Source: Ramlibacter albus
GTDB taxonomy: Bacteria; Pseudomonadota; Gammaproteobacteria; Burkholderiales; Burkholderiaceae_C
Direction of reading: 5' to 3'
Length of the DNA stretch: 64,000 nt
NCBI RefSeq assembly: GCF_014297445.1
Contig: NZ_JACORU010000018.1
Location: forward strand, 28,427-92,426
Position 1 is the stretch's first letter. Each line of letters opens with the position of its first letter. The translations under genes and the position numbers were made by a program. The notes beneath the pieces are model-generated. The model was given only the letters and a program-made list of their open reading frames with translations, did no database searches and was not told the DNA's origin. Of this stretch, positions 54,955-63,246 are shown piece by piece.

Positions 54955-56580
54955 CGCTGCAAGGCGCAGTGCCACCTGCTCAAGCACCGGCCCCCACGTG
55001 CGTGTGGCGTCCTGCCTGAACAACCGCACCCCGGGATACCACGGGCTGTCCTCCCGCCCCAGCATCCACCGGAAGTCCGGCACCGCCGCAAGCATCACCC
55101 ACGTCGGCCGCCCCAGCGCGCCCGCAAGGTGCGCGACCGCCGTATCCACCGACACCACGACATCCAACAACTCGCACAGCGCCGCCGTGTCCGCGAAGTC
55201 CGCGATGTCGTCGCCGAAGTGGCGGACGTTGCCAAGCGCGCGCCCATCCTCCTCCCGCAATTCCTTCTGCAGCGAGATGTACTCGAACCCTTGCGGCAGC
55301 ACCGCCGCCAGTTGCGCCAGCGGAATGCTGCGCTCGCGGTCCATGCGGTGCGTGGGCCGCCCGCTCCACACCAGCCCCACGCGAGGTTTCGTGCGCGGAC
55401 CGAGCCTCGCCGACCACCGCTGCACCTTGGCCGCATCGGGTTGCAGGTAGCGCTGGGCCGCGGGGATCGTCCGTAGCGTCGTGCCGAACGCGAGCGGCAG
55501 CGACATCAGCGGGCACTGGTAGTCGAAGGCCGGCAGCGCACTGCCACGCGCGATCACCTGTACCCCGTTCATTCCGCGCAAGACGGGCACCAGCACGTCC
55601 GGCACCTCGAGCACGACCCGCGCGCCCTGCTGCACGAGCAGCGGCGCATAGCGGCAGAACTGGATCGTGTCGCCGAGCCCCTGCTCCGCATGCAGCAGGA
55701 TCGTGCGGCCCCGCAGCGGCGGCGCGCCCAGCCACAAGGGCTGCGCGAAGTCGCGGTACTCCGCGCGGGTGGACGTTGCCTTGCGCCGCCACTCGTAAAG
55801 CTGCCAACCGACCTCGAAGCGCCCCAGCAGCAAGTGGATCAACGACTGGTTCCACCACGCATCTGCGTAGTTCGCATCGATCGACGTGGCGCGTTGCAGC
55901 GACGCGAGCGCTTCGTCGAACCGGCCCATGTCGTGCTGCGCCGCGCCCAGGTTGCTCCACGCCTCCGCGTACGCCGGGCGAAGTTGCAGTGCGTGCAAGT
56001 AGCTCGCCACCGCATCCTCCAGCCGCCCCATCTCCTGCAGCGTGGCGCCGCGCGTGCACCACGCATCGGCATACGCCGGCTGCAGCCGCACGGCCTCGTC
56101 GAGCGCGGCCAGCGCCGCATCGAGCTGCTTGAGGCCATGCAGCACCACGCCACGGTTGTTGTGCGCGACCGGGTCGGTGGGCGCGAGCGCCAGCGCCTGG
56201 TCGTAGCTGGCCAGCGCCGCTTGCGGATGGCCCAGCAGTTTGAGCGCGACACCGCGGTTCACGTGCGCCTGCGCATTCGCGGGGTCGAGCTCGATCGCCT
56301 TGTCGTAGTCCCGCAGGGCTTCGTGCAGGCGGCCCAGCTCCTTGAGCGCAACGCCGCGGTTGTTGTATGCCCCCGGTAGCCGCGGCTGGACCTCCAGCGC
56401 CTGCGTGATGAGGGCGATGGCGCCCGTGTAGTCGCCACGCTGCAGGGCGATCGTGCCCAGCAGGTTCAGCGCGTCGAAGTGGCGCGGCTGCTCCTGCAGG
56501 ATGGCCTCGTACAAGGCGCGCGCTTCATCGAACCGGCCCTCCCGGTGCAATGCCAATGCGCGCTCGAATGTCCCAGTCAT
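54928..56580 (-). CDS. TPR-repeat protein with glycosyltransferase-like C-terminal domain
   Basis: A 550-residue protein. Residues about 1-260 are seven or so tandem TPR units (for example ALALHREGRFDEARALYEAI, AYNNRGVALKELGRLHEALR). A linker (FEVGWQLYEWRRKA) leads to a GT9/heptosyltransferase-like fold (LLHAEQGLGDTIQFCRYAP, RVGLVWSGRPTHRMD, VVVSVDTAVAHLAGALGRPT). Such proteins are common in Burkholderiales; a role in protein or polysaccharide glycosylation is inferred from family. The last residues MDAGSSPA come from a palindromic repeat. No signal peptide. Confidence 0.86.
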   Translation of the reverse strand: MTGTFERALALHREGRFDEARALYEAILQEQPRHFDALNLLGTIALQRGDYTGAIALITQALEVQPRLPGAYNNRGVALKELGRLHEALRDYDKAIELDPANAQAHVNRGVALKLLGHPQAALASYDQALALAPTDPVAHNNRGVVLHGLKQLDAALAALDEAVRLQPAYADAWCTRGATLQEMGRLEDAVASYLHALQLRPAYAEAWSNLGAAQHDMGRFDEALASLQRATSIDANYADAWWNQSLIHLLLGRFEVGWQLYEWRRKATSTRAEYRDFAQPLWLGAPPLRGRTILLHAEQGLGDTIQFCRYAPLLVQQGARVVLEVPDVLVPVLRGMNGVQVIARGSALPAFDYQCPLMSLPLAFGTTLRTIPAAQRYLQPDAAKVQRWSARLGPRTKPRVGLVWSGRPTHRMDRERSIPLAQLAAVLPQGFEYISLQKELREEDGRALGNVRHFGDDIADFADTAALCELLDVVVSVDTAVAHLAGALGRPTWVMLAAVPDFRWMLGREDSPWYPGVRLFRQDATRTWGPVLEQVALRLAAMDAGSSPA

Positions 56581-56630
56581 GGGGCGGCATCCTACGACGT
56601 CCATGCCCCTGCTTCGGCAACATCCCAACC

Positions 56631-57782
56631 GTGGCCAAACAAGAGCTTGACGACGATGTCTCGTTGCCGGTCGATCCGCGCGAGGCCGCGGAGCAGGCCG
56701 GGCTCATCTACGTCTCTGACGAGCAGCCCGGCATCCGCCGCGAGAAGAAGGGCGACGCGTTCGTCTACTTCAAGCCGAACGGCGACCCGGTGACGGACGA
56801 GAAAACCCTGGAGCGCGTGCGCAAGCTCGCCGTGCCGCCCGCGTACACCGACGTGTGGATCTGCACCAAGGCGAACGGCCACATCCAGGCCACGGGGCGC
56901 GACGCGCGCGGCCGCAAGCAGTACCGCTACCACCCGCAGTTCCGCGAGGTGCGCGAAAGCACGAAGTACGAGCACATGATGGCGTTCGCCCGTGCGCTGC
57001 CCGCGATCCGCGAGACGCTGCGCAAGCACATGGCCCTGCGCGGCCTGCCGCGCGAGAAGGTGCTGGCCACCGTGGTGCACCTGCTGGAGACGACGCTCAT
57101 CCGCGTGGGCAACGAGGACTACGCGAAGGAGAACAAGAGCTACGGCCTGACCACGCTGCGCAACCGGCACGTGAAGGTGGAAGGCACGCAGCTCAAATTC
57201 CAGTTCATGGGCAAGAGCGGCAAGAAGTGGCAGCTGCAGGTGCGCAACCCGCGCGTGGCCAGGATCGTGCGGGCTTGCCAGGAACTGCCGGGGCAGGAGC
57301 TGTTCCAGTACTTCGATGAAGACGGCGAAGTGCAGCGCGTGACTTCGTCGGACGTCAATGCCTACCTGCGCGAGATCACCGGCACCGACATCACCGCGAA
57401 GGACTTCCGCACCTGGGCCGGCACCGTGCTCGCCGCGCTCGCGTTGCAGGAGGTGGAGAAGGTGGACACGCAGGCCGCGCAGAAGAAGAACATCAAGGCC
57501 GCGATCGAGCGCGTCGCCTCGAAACTGGGCAACACGCCCACGATCTGCCGCAAGTGCTACGTCCACCCCGAGGTGCTGCAGGCCTACATCGAGGGCGAGC
57601 TGGCGCTGGAGGTGAAGCAGCGCGCCGACGAGGAACTGCGCGAGCACCTCGCCGAGCTCAAGCCGGAGGAGGCCGCGGTGCTGGCGATGCTCGAAGCGCG
57701 CCTGAACCGCACGCTGGAAGGCTCGCTGAAGGCGAGCCTCGCGGCCGCACGGGCTGGCGCGAACGCGCGCACCGGTTCATGA
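56631..57782 (+). CDS. DNA topoisomerase IB
   Basis: A 383-residue type IB topoisomerase that relaxes supercoils by a 3'-phosphotyrosyl intermediate. Catalytic residues are visible in order: Arg in TLIRVGNEDYAKENKSYGL, Lys in FMGKSGKKWQLQ, the second Arg in AKDFRTWAGT and the nucleophilic Tyr in ICRKCYVHPEVLQAY. Bacterial members of this poxvirus-like family are scattered and non-essential. I chose the GTG start (AKQELDDD) rather than ATG codons that lie inside the divergent TPR gene; no clear ribosome site is seen. Confidence 0.9.
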   Translation: MAKQELDDDVSLPVDPREAAEQAGLIYVSDEQPGIRREKKGDAFVYFKPNGDPVTDEKTLERVRKLAVPPAYTDVWICTKANGHIQATGRDARGRKQYRYHPQFREVRESTKYEHMMAFARALPAIRETLRKHMALRGLPREKVLATVVHLLETTLIRVGNEDYAKENKSYGLTTLRNRHVKVEGTQLKFQFMGKSGKKWQLQVRNPRVARIVRACQELPGQELFQYFDEDGEVQRVTSSDVNAYLREITGTDITAKDFRTWAGTVLAALALQEVEKVDTQAAQKKNIKAAIERVASKLGNTPTICRKCYVHPEVLQAYIEGELALEVKQRADEELREHLAELKPEEAAVLAMLEARLNRTLEGSLKASLAAARAGANARTGS

Positions 57783-57866
57783 TCGCACCTGCCGCACCGC
57801 GCGGCAGGGAGCCACACCACGGGCGCACTGCGTGTCCTGCTTGCGCTGTTCCTCTGGGCGCCGCTC

Positions 57867-59171
57867 ATGGCGCCGGGCGCCGCTGCGGCCGTCGATGTCC
57901 CGCCCTTCACCGCGTTGCTCGTCGACGAAACCGCCACGCTCAGCGAACCGGACGGACAAAACCTGCTCGCGCGGTTGCAGGGCATCCAGTCCTCGGGCCG
58001 GGCGCAGGTGGCGGTCCTCGTCGCGAAGGACGCGCGCGGGCTGCCGCTCTCCGATTTCTCGCTGCGTGTCGCCGAAACCTGGAAGGTCGGGCGCGCGAAG
58101 AAAGATGACGGCCTGCTGGTCGTCGTCGTGCCCTCGCAGAACGCGGCGCGGCTGGAGGTCGGCTACGGCCTCGAAGGTTCGATCCCCGATGCTGTCGCTT
58201 CGCAATGGATCGCCGAACTGCTGCCCGCCATGAAACGCCGTGAGCTCGCCGAAGGCCTGGGCGACCTCCTCAGCCGCGTGGAAGGCGCGTTGCCGGTGCC
58301 GCAGAACACGGCCAAGCGGTCGACGGAGAACATCCTCGACCAGCACCCGGAATGGGGGCTGCCTTTCGCGCTCGTCATCTTCTCGCCGTTCGCGCTCTTT
58401 CCGCTGTTCTTCGGCCGCTGGGGCGCGCTGGCGAGCGCGCCGCTGTTCGCGGGCATGGTCGGTGGCGCGGCGTGGACGTTCTGGGAGTCGCAGCTGCCGA
58501 CGGCCACCGCCGCCGGCATCGCTTTCGTGCTGCCCATCGCATGGTCGCTGAACCACAACAGGCGCGCCAGCGATCCTGCGTGGCTGCGCTGGTTCCGCGA
58601 CGCGGGCAACCTGGCCGCGGTGCTGATCATGTTCAGCATCCTCTCGGTCTTCATCGGGGTGGCGCTGTCGGGGCAGCGCGAGGCGACGTGGACCGCAACC
58701 CTGTTCGCGGGCGCGATGTCGCTCGGGCTCTTCGTGTTCCTGTTCCCCGGGCGGCCCGCGTACTACGCGATGCTGGTGCTGCGCAGCTACATGCACTTCG
58801 CGTTCCTGCTCGCCATCGCCTACCTCGCACTCGTGCCCATCCACCCGGACCCGACGCGCATTGCCTTTGGCATCGCCGGCGGCCTCACGTCGCTGATCGT
58901 ACTGGCGCTGTGGTGCGATGCGCACGAGGCGAAGCGCGCGTCGCTGTGGATCGTGGCGCTGGTGCTGCTGGCCATGCTGCCGCTTGGGGCGCTGCTGATG
59001 CTGCAGGCCGCGCTCGGCGAGGACTTCGACACGCAGGTGCTGCAGCTGGCAGCCGGCGGCGGGTCGATCGGCGCGGTGCTCCTGTGGGCGGCGCGACAAG
59101 GGTTCTTTGCGGCTTTGTCGCTGGGCCTAGGTGGCCGCTTCGGCGGGGGCGGCGCGGAAGGGCGGGACTGA
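57867..59171 (+). CDS. TPM-domain membrane protein (start uncertain, signal peptide encoded upstream of first ATG)
   Basis: At least 434 residues. The periplasmic TPM domain covers about 10-140 (FTALLVDETATLSEPDGQNL, WKVGRAKKDDGLLVVVVPSQ, VGYGLEGSIPDAVASQWIAE). About seven hydrophobic segments and a Gly-rich end (LGGRFGGGGAEGRD) follow. The family usually begins with a cleaved signal peptide. In this frame the 28 codons between the topoisomerase stop and this ATG encode such a segment (LRVLLALFLWAPL) with no ATG, GTG or TTG. The true start is therefore probably a rare codon such as CTG (57828 or 57789), or there is a sequence error. TPM proteins are linked to phospholipid or photosystem repair; the role here is unknown. 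Confidence 0.72.
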   Translation: MAPGAAAAVDVPPFTALLVDETATLSEPDGQNLLARLQGIQSSGRAQVAVLVAKDARGLPLSDFSLRVAETWKVGRAKKDDGLLVVVVPSQNAARLEVGYGLEGSIPDAVASQWIAELLPAMKRRELAEGLGDLLSRVEGALPVPQNTAKRSTENILDQHPEWGLPFALVIFSPFALFPLFFGRWGALASAPLFAGMVGGAAWTFWESQLPTATAAGIAFVLPIAWSLNHNRRASDPAWLRWFRDAGNLAAVLIMFSILSVFIGVALSGQREATWTATLFAGAMSLGLFVFLFPGRPAYYAMLVLRSYMHFAFLLAIAYLALVPIHPDPTRIAFGIAGGLTSLIVLALWCDAHEAKRASLWIVALVLLAMLPLGALLMLQAALGEDFDTQVLQLAAGGGSIGAVLLWAARQGFFAALSLGLGGRFGGGGAEGRD

Positions 59172-59214
59172 ATCGTGCAGAATGCGGCTTCCAAAAAACA
59201 AGCAGTGAGACAGC

Positions 59215-59349
59215 ATGAAGTACCTTGCAGTTGCTTTCCTCGCCCTCTTCCTTTCCGCTTGCGCCACCCAGGAAACCGCCTCCAGCGGCACCAGTGCCGG
59301 CACCGGCAAGGACTGCGTGAAGCGCACAGGCTCGAACCTCTGCTCCTGA
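59215..59349 (+). CDS. Very small lipoprotein
   Basis: A 44-residue protein. Signal peptide KYLAVAFLALFLSACATQ contains a lipobox (LSAC), so the mature product would be a lipid-anchored peptide of about 30 residues, Ser/Thr/Gly-rich and ending DCVKRTGSNLCS with two cysteines able to pair. GTGAGACAG precedes the ATG with only a weak ribosome site. Small lipoproteins of this kind are common but have no assigned function. Confidence 0.7.
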   Translation: MKYLAVAFLALFLSACATQETASSGTSAGTGKDCVKRTGSNLCS

Positions 59350-59405
59350 CCGGGCGCTGCCGTTCGCGAGCATTACCATTCCACCCATAACTGGTGGCTC
59401 GCGCA

Positions 59406-59849
59406 ATGAACGCCTCGCTCGAAACGTTGCTGCGTGATGCAGGCGTGCTGGCGCCGTCGCAATGGCGGCAGCAGGCCCGCATCGGCCTCGCGCTGGTCGA
59501 GCGCGTGCGCCACCTGCTGGAAGACGAGCAGGTGATCGCCCTCCTGGGCGAAGCCCAGGGCTGGCTGCAAGGCGACGCAAACCGCGAGGACCTGCAAGCC
59601 CTCGCCGGCCGCGCGGCCGCGCTCGCCCGTTCCCACCCGGGCTCGAAGAACATCGACGGCGCGGCACACGCGGCCGTCTCGGCGACACACGCACTGGCAG
59701 CGGCCTTGAAGCCCGACGTGATGGACGCTGCCAACTACGCCGCTTACGCGGCCGTCTACGCCTATGCCGCCTCGGCCGTGACGCAGCCCGAAGCTTTCAC
59801 CACCGAACACGCCACGCAGGTAGCCACCGCAGCTAGACTGCTTGCGTGA
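59406..59849 (+). CDS. Alanine-rich helical protein of unknown function
   Basis: A 147-residue all-helical cytoplasmic protein: N-terminal helix LETLLRDAGVLAPSQWRQQA, then an Ala/His-rich stretch (AAHAAVSATHALAAALKP, DAANYAAYAAVYAYAASAV). The AAxAA...A periodicity recalls Imm5-like helical proteins, but no toxin gene is adjacent and I do not press that. The start is the ATG at MNASLE; ATGs slightly upstream are possible. It overlaps the NMNAT-Nudix gene by 4 bases (GTGA), so it is cotranscribed with it. Confidence 0.6.
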   Translation: MNASLETLLRDAGVLAPSQWRQQARIGLALVERVRHLLEDEQVIALLGEAQGWLQGDANREDLQALAGRAAALARSHPGSKNIDGAAHAAVSATHALAAALKPDVMDAANYAAYAAVYAYAASAVTQPEAFTTEHATQVATAARLLA

Positions 59850-60883
59850 CACGCCACGACGTCGCGGTCTGCATCGGCCGCTTCCAGCCCTTCCACAACG
59901 CGCAACTGCACCTGCTGGAGCGCGCGCTCACCATCGCGCCGAAGGTCGTCGTCGTGATCGGCTCCGCGTGGCAGGCGCGCACGCCACGCAACCCGTTCAC
60001 CTGGGAAGAGCGCGCGCAGATGATCCGGCTGGCGCTGCCCGAGGCCGAGCGCGAGCGCATCCACTTCGTGCCGATGCGCGACTACTACGACGCGCGGCGC
60101 TGGGTCGGCGAGGTCCAGGCCGCGGTGGCGCACATGGCCGGCAACCCCGCCGCACGCATCGCCCTCGTCGGCCACCGCAAGGACGCGACCAGCGACTACC
60201 TGCAGGACTTCCCCGGCTGGGCGCTCGTCGACGTGGGCTACCTCGGCCCCGTGCACGGCAAGGCGCTGCGCGACGCGTACTTCACCGCAAGCACCGTCGA
60301 CGCCGCCCTCGCCGCGATGAGCAGCCAGCTGCCGCCGAGCACGGTGGACGTGTTGCGCGCGTGGGCCGCGCTGCCCTTCCACGCGCGCATCCGCGAGGAA
60401 TGGCTGGAACTGGCGAAGGAACACGCGCAGTGGGCGAACACTCCGTACCCGCCCGTGTTCGTGACGGTGGATGCGGTGATCCGCGTTTCGGGCCACGTGC
60501 TGCTGATCCGCCGCGGCCACGCGCCGGGCAAGGGCCTGCTCGCGCTGCCGGGCGGCTTCATCGAACAGCGCGAGACCGTTTACCAGTCCGCCGTGCGCGA
60601 GCTGGCGGAAGAGACCGGCTTCGAATTGCTGCACAGCGACATGCAGCATGCGCTGAAAGATGTGCGGGTTTTCGACCATCCGGACCGCAGCCAGCGCGGG
60701 CGTGTCATCACGCACGTGCACTACTTCGACCTGGGCGAGCGCCGGCTGCCCGAAGTGCACGCCGGCGACGACGCGCGCGAAGCGAAGTGGGTGGCCATTG
60801 ACCAGCTGGCGGCCCTGGAAGACGAGTTCCACGACGACCATTTCCATATCCTCGACTCGTTCTTCGACCTGACTTCCACCTGA
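59846..60883 (+). CDS. Bifunctional NMN adenylyltransferase/Nudix hydrolase
   Basis: A 345-residue fusion for NAD metabolism. Residues about 1-180 are a NadM-type nucleotidyltransferase (AVCIGRFQPFHNAQLHLLER with the HxxH-like NTP site, NPFTWEERAQMI, IALVGHRKDATSDYL). Residues about 205-345 are a Nudix domain with the box GGFIEQRETVYQSAVRELAE followed by ETGF. It should make NAD from NMN and ATP and hydrolyse ADP-ribose or a related nucleotide. GTG start overlapping the preceding stop. Confidence 0.92.
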   Translation: MTRHDVAVCIGRFQPFHNAQLHLLERALTIAPKVVVVIGSAWQARTPRNPFTWEERAQMIRLALPEAERERIHFVPMRDYYDARRWVGEVQAAVAHMAGNPAARIALVGHRKDATSDYLQDFPGWALVDVGYLGPVHGKALRDAYFTASTVDAALAAMSSQLPPSTVDVLRAWAALPFHARIREEWLELAKEHAQWANTPYPPVFVTVDAVIRVSGHVLLIRRGHAPGKGLLALPGGFIEQRETVYQSAVRELAEETGFELLHSDMQHALKDVRVFDHPDRSQRGRVITHVHYFDLGERRLPEVHAGDDAREAKWVAIDQLAALEDEFHDDHFHILDSFFDLTST

Positions 60884-61123
60884 CCGGCGGCGCCGCTGCT
60901 TAAAAAGCAGGCACGGTGACAAACCCCTTGTTAGTCGGGCCTTCGCCCTCGCAAGCAACCGCTTTTCCACAATCTTTTCCACCGCGGCTGTGGGTATTCT
61001 TCCTACGCGGCGGCGAGACGAACGCCTACGCCAATCGTTTCACGTCCGGTGGTTTCGTTACGTGGTGGTGTTGCAGCGCGGCAGCGCGCGGGGCGCCGCT
61101 CGGCGGCTGCTATAAACGCCGCC

Positions 61124-61519
61124 ATGCGATTTTTCCCTTTGTACTGCGGCGTCGTGATGCTGGCCGGCTGCGCGCCGCCGCCGCTGCCGCCCGCGCAGAC
61201 GGCCAAGGGCACCGAAGGTGCATCCGTGATGCTGGCCGCCCAGCCGGCGCGGCTGAAGGCCAAGCTGCAGGCGAGCTCGAAGGCCGAATTGAAGGAAGGC
61301 GGCTGGCTGGAGCTGCGTGTTTACGCCAATGAACGCGAGTGCACGAAGGACTCGGTTGCGCGGCAGGGCGCGATGGGGCCGGGCTTCAGCACCCTGCTGA
61401 ATTGCGAAGCCGACGTGCCTGCGTCCACGCCCTTCACCTTCCGAGCCGAGCAGGAGACAAAGGACGGCGTGACGCGCGAGGTCGTGATCGAAGCCAGCTA
61501 CGAGTACGCGAAGAAGTGA
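61124..61519 (+). CDS. Putative lipoprotein, function unknown
   Basis: A 131-residue protein with a lipoprotein signal (FPLYCGVVMLAGCAPPP, lipobox LAGC). The mature beta-rich part (WLELRVYANERECTKDSV, STLLNCEADVPASTPFTFRA) has two cysteines likely to pair. A TATAAA lies at 61111-61116, but only 8 bases before the ATG. No relatives are recognised. Confidence 0.68.
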   Translation: MRFFPLYCGVVMLAGCAPPPLPPAQTAKGTEGASVMLAAQPARLKAKLQASSKAELKEGGWLELRVYANERECTKDSVARQGAMGPGFSTLLNCEADVPASTPFTFRAEQETKDGVTREVVIEASYEYAKK

Positions 61520-61525
61520 TGCGCC

Positions 61526-61675
61526 TCATGGCACGTTGACGTTGTGGTAACGCTCGACCTGGCAGGCGAATGACGCTTCGCTCACGGTGCAGGGCGACAC
61601 CTCGGCCTGCTGAGGCGGCGGCAGCGTGGCACAGCCGGCGGCGAGCGTGAGGAGGAGAAGGCAGAGGTAACGCAT
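61526..61675 (-). CDS. Small lipoprotein
   Basis: A 49-residue protein beginning MRYLCLLLLTLAAGCATLPP, with lipobox LAAGC, followed by a short mature part with two cysteines (SPCTVSEASFACQVERYHN). AAGGAAA lies 5-11 bases upstream of the ATG. It converges with the lipoprotein gene at 61124 with a 6-base gap. Function unknown. Confidence 0.68.
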   Translation of the reverse strand: MRYLCLLLLTLAAGCATLPPPQQAEVSPCTVSEASFACQVERYHNVNVP

Positions 61676-61792
61676 TGGTTTCCTTTCGCCGCGTGCCGGC
61701 AGGCGAACAGTACCGACAGCGTAACGCGACTGGGGCCGACCGTGTGCGCGGTATGCCGGCCGCACGATCAGGCAAGAAGCCAGGAGCCTGCC

Positions 61793-62080
61793 ATGTCTGA
61801 TCGTTCCTTCCCGCAGAGGCTCGCGGCGGTTGCCGTCACCCTTGCTGCCGCTGCACTTGCGTCCGGGTGCGCCACCCCCGATCCATCGACCGAAGCTTCG
61901 GCCAGGTGCGAGCTTGCCGTTTCGCGCGAAGCCGCCGGCGGGCAGCGGATCGAGGAGTGCCGGATGTGGAGCCTGACGCCGAGCGCGCGGCAGCGGTATT
62001 ACTCGGAGCAGAGCCGGCACCTGGACCCGTATTTGAAGCAGGGGGCGACGGTGCAGTGGCCTTGGAGCAAGCCGTTGTGA
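61793..62080 (+). CDS. Small lipoprotein
   Basis: A 95-residue protein with signal peptide and lipobox (AVAVTLAAAALASGCATPDP). The mature part is charged and aromatic (SLTPSARQRYYSEQSRHLDP, ending WPWSKPL) and has two cysteines. AGGAG precedes the ATG at 61782-61786. Divergent from the 49-residue lipoprotein gene. Function unknown. Confidence 0.7.
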   Translation: MSDRSFPQRLAAVAVTLAAAALASGCATPDPSTEASARCELAVSREAAGGQRIEECRMWSLTPSARQRYYSEQSRHLDPYLKQGATVQWPWSKPL

Positions 62081-62099
62081 ACCTCTTGGGCACTCGTAA

Positions 62100-62759
62100 T
62101 CAGGTATCCAGAGAAATCCAATCCCAGTCTTCGTCCGCGAAGCACCATTCCAGCGCCCTGCGCCGTTCGAGGACGACATAGTCAGGCAACAACGGGCCGA
62201 CTTGCTCACCGGTCAGCTGCGCGTGAACGTAGAGCCAGTTCAGGCAGTAGTAGAAGTCAAGCATGACGACGCACTGGTCGGCGGGCCGCAGTTCCACGCG
62301 GTTCATCCAATCGCGTGCCGGTTCCATCTTGCGAAGGTCAGGAAGGAGCGTGACCGCGTCGCCCGGCGCCTCGGAGTGAGGTTGGAATCGCGCTGTCTTG
62401 CCCAACATCCAGCAGAACATCCAGATCGCTTCGGCGCGCGTGTGGAAACCTTGTGCTCCGGGATCCGCGCTCTTGAGGAGCCGCTGCTCCGCCTTCGTCA
62501 ATTTGCCTGACAAGCCATTTTCCAGGAGCCATTGCCTGGCAGCGCTCACTGGAAATCCGTAGCTCACAGCGCAACACGCGTGCAGGACAAGCGCGCGGGC
62601 GGCAATGTCCTCTTCGGACCTGCAAATCGTTGCTCGCTCGAGAACCGGCAGTGAGGCCGGAGCCTGGACGTAGCCAAGCTCCCGAAGAGATTTCAAGCTG
62701 GCCTCGCGAATCGAATTCAGTAGATGACGACTACGGCTTGGCGCTTTTCCCATATCCAT
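62100..62759 (-). CDS. DUF4272-like protein in the RHS immunity block
   Basis: A 219-residue cytoplasmic helical protein. Matching landmarks of DUF4272 as I know it are ARALVLHACCAVSYGFPVSA, an acid/aromatic stretch EAIWMFCWMLGKTARFQ, WLYVHAQLTGE and the terminal pattern VLERRRALEWC with DWDWISLDT. DUF4272 genes often sit beside polymorphic toxins, and here it is the second gene behind an RHS tip, so an accessory or orphan immunity role is likely. The composition is AT-richer than the chromosome-like genes to its left. Confidence 0.75.
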   Translation of the reverse strand: MDMGKAPSRSRHLLNSIREASLKSLRELGYVQAPASLPVLERATICRSEEDIAARALVLHACCAVSYGFPVSAARQWLLENGLSGKLTKAEQRLLKSADPGAQGFHTRAEAIWMFCWMLGKTARFQPHSEAPGDAVTLLPDLRKMEPARDWMNRVELRPADQCVVMLDFYYCLNWLYVHAQLTGEQVGPLLPDYVVLERRRALEWCFADEDWDWISLDT

Positions 62760-62769
62760 CTACGGATAC

Positions 62770-63246
62770 TCAGAAGACGTCCAGAGCGTTCTCAGGAGCG
62801 GGGAGTTTCAATGCGGCGAGCAGTTCAACCGGGGTCTGTGCGAGACTAATGTCATGAACCAAGGCAGCTAGTGCGCGCTCATCCTCGATGCCGAGGTTCT
62901 CTGCTGAGTGGCCCTCCTCGAGGCAATGGACGACGAGAGCTTTGATCTCCTCGAGCGTCATATTGACTGGCGACGAAAGATCGACGTCGATTCGCCAAGC
63001 GGATGTCAAACGGCTCAGGAGCCGTCGCCCGAACGATTCGCCCCAAGGCCCGAGCACTGAGATGCGCTCCACACGCCTCACTTTCCCATCGCGAGCCAAA
63101 ATGATCGCGTCACGATAGCCCCGGGATAGTTCGCTGCGAGTGGCTTGGGCTCGTGTCAAAGCGACGGAACTCAGAGGGAAGAGTTCCTTTCGCTCCGGCA
63201 GCAGTAATAGCAGCGTCTGCTCTTTACCGGCGGCAAGAACATTCAT
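62770..63246 (-). CDS. Unknown protein, candidate immunity partner of the second RHS toxin
   Basis: A 158-residue protein without signal peptide or recognised domain. Features: a hydrophobic strand LLLLLPERKELF, basic middle RDGKVRRVERISVLGPW, and a helical C-terminal half (LEEIKALVVHCLEEGHSAEN). The ATG is preceded by AGGAGCTC and lies inside the end of the RHS gene (23-base overlap). This is the typical position of the cognate immunity gene, so that is the best guess. It might also be an effector-specific chaperone. Confidence 0.65.
   Translation of the reverse strand: MNVLAAGKEQTLLLLLPERKELFPLSSVALTRAQATRSELSRGYRDAIILARDGKVRRVERISVLGPWGESFGRRLLSRLTSAWRIDVDLSSPVNMTLEEIKALVVHCLEEGHSAENLGIEDERALAALVHDISLAQTPVELLAALKLPAPENALDVF

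Noticed and set aside
59406..59849. Imm5-type immunity protein
   Set aside because: The Ala-rich periodicity is suggestive only, and there is no toxin gene nearby; it is coupled to an NAD-metabolism gene instead.
60884..61123. Possible small RNA or gene in the longest gene-free stretch
   Set aside because: The open frames there have no domain, signal peptide or ribosome site, and I see no stable structured element beyond ordinary GC-rich pairing.
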